This document shows, piece after piece, positions 1 to 5,512 of a DNA stretch of 10,127 bases. Position 1 is the first letter of the stretch. Every line of letters starts with the position of its first letter. This DNA comes from an uncultured Jannaschia sp. (GTDB lineage Bacteria; Pseudomonadota; Alphaproteobacteria; Rhodobacterales; Rhodobacteraceae), in contig CALFSY010000009.1 of the NCBI GenBank assembly GCA_937916365.1, forward strand, positions 1-10,127, read 5' to 3'. Position numbers and translations under genes: made by a program. The notes beneath the pieces are model-generated. The model did no database searches and had not been told where the DNA came from. It saw only the letters and a program-made list of their open reading frames with translations.

Positions 1-49
1 CAGGCTCATAACCTGAAGGTCGTAGGTTCAAATCCTACCCCCGCAACCA
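1..49 (+). tRNA. Initiator tRNA-fMet (CAU), 3' part only
   Basis: The 5' end lies outside the window. Visible are the 3' part of the anticodon stem-loop (CAGG-CTCATAA-CCTG, anticodon CAT), the variable region AAGGT, a perfect T arm (GTAGG at 22-26, loop TTCAAAT, CCTAC at 34-38), the 3' acceptor strand CCCCGCA (39-45), discriminator A46 and an encoded CCA (47-49). The acceptor strand ends in A at tRNA position 72, as in bacterial initiator tRNAs, where it faces an unpaired C1. The 3' half closely matches E. coli tRNA-fMet as I know it, so this is the initiator and not elongator tRNA-Met. The visible anticodon stem reads AGG/CCU where E. coli has GGG/CCC. No hairpin terminator follows the CCA, so readthrough into the next gene is possible. 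Confidence 0.93.
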
Positions 50-90
50 AATTTATATTTTATATTTTAATATATAGGAGATTAAAATAT

Positions 91-606
91 ATGAGAATAA
101 ATTTAACTCATAGTGAAATCGTTGAACGCGCTAATAATTATCCTGCACATGAAGAAAAAGATGCGGCTCTTTATTCTTGTATGAAGGCTGCTGTGAAGCG
201 TGGGTATATGAGTCGCGATGATCTAATTGAGATTGCAAAATGGAAATGGCGGGGTAGTCGCACAAAAAATCTTTGCGAGAAAAATACAGAGTCTGACGTT
301 AATCAGATTACAGCGGTTTCATTTACTACCGGATCTGAACGCCTGCGAATTGGTGCTTTGCTTACGCTTGACGGTGTAAGGTGGCCTATGGCAAGTGTAA
401 TTTTGCACTTTGCATTTCCCGACAAGTATCCGATACTTGATGTTATGGTAATGAAAGCCGTTGGTGGATCAACACATTATACCTTTGAAAAGTGGGAAAA
501 ATATGTTGAGTTGTGTCGTAGTAAAGTTGATACATACGACGACATTACAATTCGTATGCTTGACAAAGCACTATGGCTAACTGGCAAGAATTTAGATTCA
601 TATTAA
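91..606 (+). CDS. Small protein resembling HhH-GPD DNA glycosylases, hypothetical
   Basis: This 171-residue protein starts at an ATG with AGGAG at 76-80, ten bases upstream. It is soluble, with no signal peptide or membrane segment. Residues 93-102 (LDGVRWPMAS) look like the hairpin of a helix-hairpin-helix, which in HhH-GPD glycosylases reads LPGVGxxTA. They are followed by ILHFAFPDKYPILDV (104-118), where D117 falls about where the catalytic Asp of that superfamily lies. I recall this LxFAFPxxYPILD pattern from uncharacterised bacterial proteins, but no named gene. The iron-sulfur cysteine loop of the Nth/MutY type is absent; the cysteines are C30, C62 and C142. The N-terminal half (1-90) is not recognised. 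The gene is about 43% GC, well below its neighbours, and lies 41 bases behind tRNA-fMet, which suggests acquisition. A DNA repair role is inference only; it could instead be a defence-related or non-catalytic relative. Confidence 0.75.
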   Translation: MRINLTHSEIVERANNYPAHEEKDAALYSCMKAAVKRGYMSRDDLIEIAKWKWRGSRTKNLCEKNTESDVNQITAVSFTTGSERLRIGALLTLDGVRWPMASVILHFAFPDKYPILDVMVMKAVGGSTHYTFEKWEKYVELCRSKVDTYDDITIRMLDKALWLTGKNLDSY

Positions 607-634
607 AAAGTATTTATAACCATATATCGTTATA

Positions 635-1618
635 TCACCTCAACCGTGGGTTCAACGCATCGCGCAGCCAATCACCCAATAGATTAACCGATAGCGCCAG
701 TGCCAACAACGTGGCCGCCGGAAACACCAAAATCCACCATTCGCCGGAAAATAAAAAACTTTGCCCATTGCGGATCAACATGCCCAGCGATGGTTCGGTG
801 GGCGGTGTGCCCACGCCCAGAAAGCTAAGCGTTGCTTCGGCGATGATGGCCAGCGCCAGGGATATGGTGGCAATCACCAACACGGGCGACAACACGTTGG
901 GCAAAACATGGCGCACCATGATGGCGACGGGCGCGCGCCCGATTAAACGCGCCGCCTGCACGTAATCTTTGGATTTTTCCACCAATGTTGCCCCGCGCAC
1001 CACGCGGGCGAATTGCACCCAATCCGACAAACCAATGGCCAGGATTAGCGTCGCAATCGCCACCTCATCACGGTATCCTATCGGGGTGATGCCTTTGGCG
1101 ATGCCGAAAATCAACATCGCCACCAAAATTGACGGAAAGGTCAACTGCACATCCGCGATACGCATAATGATGGCGTCCACCATGCCCCCGATATACCCCG
1201 CCAAAAGGCCAAGCGTGACCCCAATGGTCATTGCAAAAGCCACGGCGGCAAATCCCACGAAAAGCGATATGCGCATCCCATAAAGAATGGCCGAAAACAC
1301 ATCGCGCCCTTGTTCATCGGTGCCCAAAATAAAATCTTCACCGGTAAATACATTCGGGGTGCCGGGCGGGGTAAACCCGTTCATCGTGTTCACTGTCGCC
1401 AGGTCGAAGGGATCATGCGGTGCCACCCATGGTGCAAAAATCGCCGCAAGGATTAGCAACACCATAACCAACGCCGATACAATCGCAATGGGCGCATGGC
1501 GAAACGCATAGGCGAAATCACTGTCCCACGCCCGCGATACCGCCGATTTATGATGGGGGGGGTGTGCAACGGGATCTTGCGGTTTGGGTGGGGCTTTTGT
1601 GTTCGGTGTCGTGGGCAT
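635..1618 (-). CDS. ABC transporter permease, DppC/OppC type
   Basis: This 327-residue inner-membrane permease belongs to the family that imports peptides, nickel or related solutes and would pair with the DppB-type protein encoded just upstream. A Pro/His-rich cytoplasmic N terminus (1-40) precedes the first membrane helix (about 43-66). The family signature LGTDEQGRDVFS lies at 98-109, followed by helices at about 117-140, 145-175, 185-200, 243-265 and 293-317. The ATPase-contacting EAA-type loop is at about 219-241 (YVQAARLIGRAPVAIMVRHV). Length and the C-terminal DALNPRLR are typical of intact members. The ATG lies seven bases after the dppB-like stop, so the two are co-transcribed. A run of eight G on the plus strand (1555-1562) falls within the N-terminal codons. 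No ATPase gene follows: the next gene is convergent, 28 bases away. The substrate cannot be told from sequence. Confidence 0.93.
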   Translation of the reverse strand: MPTTPNTKAPPKPQDPVAHPPHHKSAVSRAWDSDFAYAFRHAPIAIVSALVMVLLILAAIFAPWVAPHDPFDLATVNTMNGFTPPGTPNVFTGEDFILGTDEQGRDVFSAILYGMRISLFVGFAAVAFAMTIGVTLGLLAGYIGGMVDAIIMRIADVQLTFPSILVAMLIFGIAKGITPIGYRDEVAIATLILAIGLSDWVQFARVVRGATLVEKSKDYVQAARLIGRAPVAIMVRHVLPNVLSPVLVIATISLALAIIAEATLSFLGVGTPPTEPSLGMLIRNGQSFLFSGEWWILVFPAATLLALALSVNLLGDWLRDALNPRLR

Positions 1619-1625
1619 TTATGGC

Positions 1626-2588
1626 CTATCCCCGCAATCGTGGATCAATGGCAACATATAAAACGTCCACAATCAAATTGATGCCCACGAACATAACCGA
1701 AATCAACATCAGATACGCCGCCATAACCGGAATATCGACAAATTGAATGGCATTGATAAACAACAACCCCACGCCCGGCCATTGAAACACTGTTTCGGTA
1801 ATGATCGCAAACGCGATAATCGACCCTAGCTGCAACCCCGTCACGGTAATTACAGGCACCATGGTATTTTTCAACGCATGGCGAAAATGCACCACCTTTT
1901 GTGATAGCCCCCGCGCGCGGGCAAAGCGGATGTAATCTTGTCTCAAGACCTCTAACATTTCGGCGCGGACCAATCGCATGATTAACGTCATCTGATATAA
2001 ACCCAATGTGATTGCGGGCAAAATCAACGCCAATAGACCCGATGGCGTTAAAAACCCGGTGGACCACCCGCCGATTTGCACGACCTCCCCCCGGCCAAAA
2101 GACGGCAACCACGATAATTCCACCGAAAACGCATAAATTAACAAAACCCCTATCAAAAACGTGGGCAAAGACACGCCCACCAGGCTAAGCGCCATAATCG
2201 CGTTGGCGGTGAAACCGTCGCGGCGGATGGCCGTAAAGACGCCCAAAAAAATTCCAAACCCTAACGCGAACATCCCCGAAATGGCGGCCAATTCTAATGT
2301 TGCGGGCAAACGTTCGGCGATAATTTCCGCCACTGGTCGCCCCTGCCGATATGAAATGCCTAAATCCCCATTGGCCGCGCGCCACAAAAAATTCCAATAC
2401 TGCACAAAAAACGGATCGTTCAAACCTAACTGATCCCGCAGGCGGTCAATATCCTCTACCGTGCGTTCTTGGCCCAACATTGTATCGACCGGGTCACCCA
2501 CAAACCGAAACATCGCAAACGCGACAAGACCAACAACAAGTAGGACCAAAACCGATTGCAGTATACGGCGCACGACATAATTAAACAT
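1626..2588 (-). CDS. ABC transporter permease, DppB/OppB type
   Basis: This 320-residue inner-membrane permease is the usual partner of the DppC-type protein encoded downstream. It starts MFNYVVRRILQSVLVLLVVG, the normal N terminus for DppB-like proteins, with helix 1 at about 8-29. The periplasmic loop holds GDPVDTMLGQ and LGLNDPFFVQYWNFL (55-69). Further helices lie at about 97-121, 131-155, 183-203, 245-266 and 288-312. The EAA-type loop is at about 218-241 (DYIRFARARGLSQ onwards). The frame is open 31 codons further upstream, but I chose the internal ATG at 2588 because AAGG stands seven bases before it and the upstream residues are not family-like. It is the first gene of its operon. No substrate-binding protein precedes it, since the gene beyond the 161-base gap runs the other way. 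Confidence 0.93.
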   Translation of the reverse strand: MFNYVVRRILQSVLVLLVVGLVAFAMFRFVGDPVDTMLGQERTVEDIDRLRDQLGLNDPFFVQYWNFLWRAANGDLGISYRQGRPVAEIIAERLPATLELAAISGMFALGFGIFLGVFTAIRRDGFTANAIMALSLVGVSLPTFLIGVLLIYAFSVELSWLPSFGRGEVVQIGGWSTGFLTPSGLLALILPAITLGLYQMTLIMRLVRAEMLEVLRQDYIRFARARGLSQKVVHFRHALKNTMVPVITVTGLQLGSIIAFAIITETVFQWPGVGLLFINAIQFVDIPVMAAYLMLISVMFVGINLIVDVLYVAIDPRLRG

Positions 2589-2749
2589 CTCCCGACCTTG
2601 CGGTGTCGTGACAGTATGGTCAACCCACTTTGCCCGATTGCATTCCAAACATACGTGGGATTGTGGCCAATGACATCGCAAAATCCGCCCTTGATTTGCG
2701 CGTGGCGCGTGCCATGCCTACATCTGATGAGAGAGTGAAAGGGGCCCCC
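2589..2749. promoter_or_regulatory. Divergent intergenic control region
   Basis: These 161 bases separate the minus-strand permease operon from the plus-strand molybdenum hydroxylase cluster, so promoters for both must lie here or extend into the first codons. On the minus strand a TTGACC box (about 2617-2622) resembles a -35 element, but I find no convincing -10 at 16-18 bases. On the plus side the ribosome-binding site GAAAGGGG lies at 2737-2744. I see no clear operator palindrome. Open frames through this region are upstream extensions of the flanking genes, not separate genes. Confidence 0.45.
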
Positions 2750-3730
2750 ATGGATCATGATCTGGACCAGATACCGGAATTAGCGCTTGATTGGTATCGC
2801 GCCGGCAAAGGTGCGGTTGTTGCGACAGTGGCCCAAACCTGGGGGTCCGCCCCCCGCGCCGTCGGATCACAAATGGTTGTATCGGGGGATGGTCAAATGC
2901 AAGGGTCGGTTTCCGGCGGCTGTGTAGAAGGTGCCGTGGTGGCCGAGGCCATGGCCACCATAGACACCGGCGCGGCGCGGATGCTGGATTTCGGGGTGTC
3001 TGATGACGAGGCCTTTGCCGTGGGTTTGGCCTGTGGGGGGCGCATCAAGGTGTGGGTGGAACCCGTTGGTCGTGCGCTTTCGGTTGATATATTGGAACGT
3101 TTGGTTGCGGCCCGTGCGGCGCGGCGGGCCGTGGCGTATGTGGTTAATACCGAAACTGGTGCGCGATCGCTTGAATACGCCGATGAACAGATCAGCGATG
3201 ATATGGCGGCCCGGTTTCGTGGGGATCAATCGGGCCTGGATGGTGCCCGTTTTACCCACGTGCATAACCCGCCCCTACGTTTAATTGTGATCGGTGCGGT
3301 TCACATTGCCCAGGTTTTGTTACCCATGGCGCGCCTTGCGGGATATGATCCGATTGTGGTTGATCCCCGCTCTGCCTTTGCGGCCGAGGCGCGATTTCCC
3401 GGTGAAACCATCGTGGATGATTGGCCGGATGATGCCCTAACCACCCTTGGCCTGGATACCAGAACGGCCGTTGTGACATTGACCCATGATCCAAAACTGG
3501 ATGACCCTGCCCTTAAGGCGGCGTTGCAATCGGATGTGTTTTATCTGGGCGCGCTGGGATCGACACGCACCCATACCAAGCGTGCCGCGCGACTGGCCAA
3601 GGCAGGGTTTGACGCGCCCACCATAGCCCGCATTCATGCGCCGGTGGGGTTGGATATTGGGGCCCGCAATCCCGCCGAAATCGCCGTATCTGTTTTGGCC
3701 GAAATCACACAAAGGTTGCGCAAAGGATGA
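2750..3730 (+). CDS. XdhC/CoxI-family molybdenum cofactor maturation factor
   Basis: This 326-residue cytoplasmic protein is of the XdhC family, whose members bind molybdopterin-type cofactor and help sulfurate and insert it into xanthine-oxidase-family enzymes. The N-terminal XdhC/CoxI domain shows VAQTWGSAPRAVGSQMVV (27-44), GSVSGGCVEG (52-61, with C58) and GLACGGRIKVWVEP (92-105, with C95). A C-terminal Rossmann domain starts LIVIGAVHIAQVLLPMA (178-194) and contains FYLGALGSTRTHTKR (264-278) and HAPVGLDIGARNPAEIAVSV (296-315). Both domains are present at normal length. The frame is open upstream to 2630, but the ATG at 2750 has GGGG five bases before it and begins the family-like sequence. 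The end overlaps the next gene as ATGA, implying translational coupling. Its client is presumably the large subunit encoded at 5513-7882. Confidence 0.93.
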   Translation: MDHDLDQIPELALDWYRAGKGAVVATVAQTWGSAPRAVGSQMVVSGDGQMQGSVSGGCVEGAVVAEAMATIDTGAARMLDFGVSDDEAFAVGLACGGRIKVWVEPVGRALSVDILERLVAARAARRAVAYVVNTETGARSLEYADEQISDDMAARFRGDQSGLDGARFTHVHNPPLRLIVIGAVHIAQVLLPMARLAGYDPIVVDPRSAFAAEARFPGETIVDDWPDDALTTLGLDTRTAVVTLTHDPKLDDPALKAALQSDVFYLGALGSTRTHTKRAARLAKAGFDAPTIARIHAPVGLDIGARNPAEIAVSVLAEITQRLRKG

Positions 3731-4752
3731 AATTCGGCGCCGTCCCCACAGATCAGGCAGAGGGCGCAATTTTGGCCCATGGCATAACCTTGGCGCACCA
3801 CCTGCCTGATCAGAAGGGGCGTAAAATTGCCAAGGGCACACCCCTAACGCCGCAGCATATTTCGGACCTCATCGCCAATGGTGTGCACACAGTTGTCGTT
3901 GCGCGCCTTGAATCGGGGGACGTGCACGAAAATGCGGCTGCGCAACAGTTGGCGCGTGCATTGGTGCACGAGGGCGACAAAGGTGGGGTGCAATTCACCG
4001 CAGCGTCCACGGGCCGCGTGAACCTGCGCGCCGCCCATGCAGGGATTGTTGACATCCATGCCGAGGCGATCCATGCCGTCAATCGTGTTGATCCGGCCAT
4101 TACAGTGGCAACTGTCCCACTATGGCGCAAGGTGGGCGCCGGTGGTTTGATTGCTACGATTAAAATCATCCCTTATGCGGTGCGCGAGTGTTTGCTTGAG
4201 CGCGCCTGCCGTGCGGCGGTGGGGGCGATTGCGCTGCAGGGTCCGCACATTGCCGACGCCAGCCTGATCGAAACCCAGGTGAAAGATGACGTTCCCCCCG
4301 AAAAAGGTCGCCGTGCAATGCGGGCCCGGGTTGGGCATTTCGGGGTGCATCTGTCGCCGCGCATCGTGGTGCCGCACCGGACCGATGACATCGCCCATGC
4401 GTTGCGCGCCGCACCGGGGGCATTGTTAATGATCCTGACCGGTTCGGCGACATCAGATGCGCATGATGTCGCGCCCCAGGCCGTGCGCCGTGCGGGGGGG
4501 CGGGTGATTCATTATGGTATGCCGGTTGACCCGGGCAATTTATTATTCCTAGGGGAATTAGAGGACAAACCCGTGATTGGTTTGCCCGGCTGTGCACGGT
4601 CTTCGGCGTTGAACGGCGCCGATTGGGTGTTGGAACGTGTGATTTGCGGCGTAGACGTCACGGGCACGGACATCATGGCAATGGGTGTGGGAGGGCTGTT
4701 AAAGGAAATACCAACCCGCCCGCAACCCCGCACCCAGGCAGATAAACAATAG
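3727..4752 (+). CDS. Stand-alone molybdopterin-binding protein, MoaB/MoeA-like
   Basis: This 341-residue protein has the molybdopterin-binding fold of MoaB/MogA/MoeA at its C-terminal side. The visible motifs are ILTGSATSDAHDV (236-248), GMPVDPGNLLFLG (264-276) and VIGLPGCARSSALNGADW (283-300). The N-terminal part (1-70) begins MKFGAVPTDQAEGAILAHGI. From memory, this is how the alphaproteobacterial fusion proteins start that join this region to a C-terminal MobA/MocA-like nucleotidyltransferase. Here the protein stops soon after MGVGGLLKEIPTRPQPR (319-335), about where the linker to that second domain would be, and no transferase sequence follows. It may bind or hand over the cofactor for cytosine dinucleotide formation, with the transferase encoded elsewhere. 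Its start overlaps the xdhC-type stop by four bases. Certain as a molybdopterin-binding-domain protein, less so for its exact step. Confidence 0.85.
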   Translation: MKFGAVPTDQAEGAILAHGITLAHHLPDQKGRKIAKGTPLTPQHISDLIANGVHTVVVARLESGDVHENAAAQQLARALVHEGDKGGVQFTAASTGRVNLRAAHAGIVDIHAEAIHAVNRVDPAITVATVPLWRKVGAGGLIATIKIIPYAVRECLLERACRAAVGAIALQGPHIADASLIETQVKDDVPPEKGRRAMRARVGHFGVHLSPRIVVPHRTDDIAHALRAAPGALLMILTGSATSDAHDVAPQAVRRAGGRVIHYGMPVDPGNLLFLGELEDKPVIGLPGCARSSALNGADWVLERVICGVDVTGTDIMAMGVGGLLKEIPTRPQPRTQADKQ

Positions 4753-4829
4753 TATATGCCAACGCATGTGCCCGATTAAGATACAGGACACCATGGGTGG
4801 GGGTGGGTCGTTTGCACCGGCCACCATGA

Positions 4830-4849
4830 AAAAATCGTTTACGATTTTT
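4830..4849 (+). terminator. AT-rich hairpin before the S-subunit gene
   Basis: An 8-bp perfect inverted repeat, AAAAATCG (4830-4837) and CGATTTTT (4842-4849), flanks the four-base loop TTTA. TG and CA just outside extend the pairing if one A is bulged. It lies 77 bases after the molybdopterin-binding gene and 43 before the S-subunit ATG. The T run on the 3' arm could make it a weak intrinsic terminator or attenuator. Equally it could be a DNA operator for a regulator of the S-L-M genes. The stem has only two G-C pairs, so termination would be inefficient. Confidence 0.4.
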
Positions 4850-4892
4850 CATATCCATGATTTGATAGCAACAACAAATAAGGGAGGTATTG

Positions 4893-5378
<486 letters not shown>

Positions 5379-5512
5379 TTTGTGGCCGAAAGATTATATA
5401 AATGGCGGATAGGTTGTGCCGCACCCCTCATACAACCTTTGAAAACAACGATAACGCAAAGACACAGATGTGCGCCTGACGCCCATCACACCAAAATATA
5501 AGGGAGGATAAA
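5379..5512 (+). promoter_or_regulatory. Gap between S and L genes with inverted repeat
   Basis: This 134-base stretch separates two subunit genes that usually abut or nearly so. It contains a 7-bp inverted repeat, AGGTTGT (5411-5417) and ACAACCT (5432-5438), around a 14-base loop; this could be an mRNA hairpin that adjusts L relative to S or a protein-binding site. It ends in the strong ribosome-binding site AGGGAGG (5501-5507), five bases before the L start and nearly identical to the one before S. No convincing promoter or small gene was found. Confidence 0.35.

Noticed and set aside
615..634. TATAAC...GTTATA inverted repeat between the convergent first gene and the permease operon
   Set aside because: Six mostly A-T pairs with an eight-base loop are too weak to call a terminator with confidence, although the 28-base gap must end both transcripts.
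640..660. GGTTCAA-like match to the tRNA T loop as a possible att repeat
   Set aside because: Only about seven bases match the tRNA end, and the stretch encodes the conserved C terminus of the permease, so it is not a duplicated attachment site.
573..965. Plus-strand open frame of 130 codons
   Set aside because: It lies almost wholly antisense to the DppC-type gene, is low-complexity in translation and has no ribosome-binding site.
2617..2622. TTGACC as a -35 box for the permease operon
   Set aside because: No acceptable -10 hexamer is found 16-18 bases downstream on the minus strand.
5382..5501. Open frame of 39 codons from GTG in the S-L gap
   Set aside because: It has no ribosome-binding site and its translation does not look like a protein; such a length occurs by chance.
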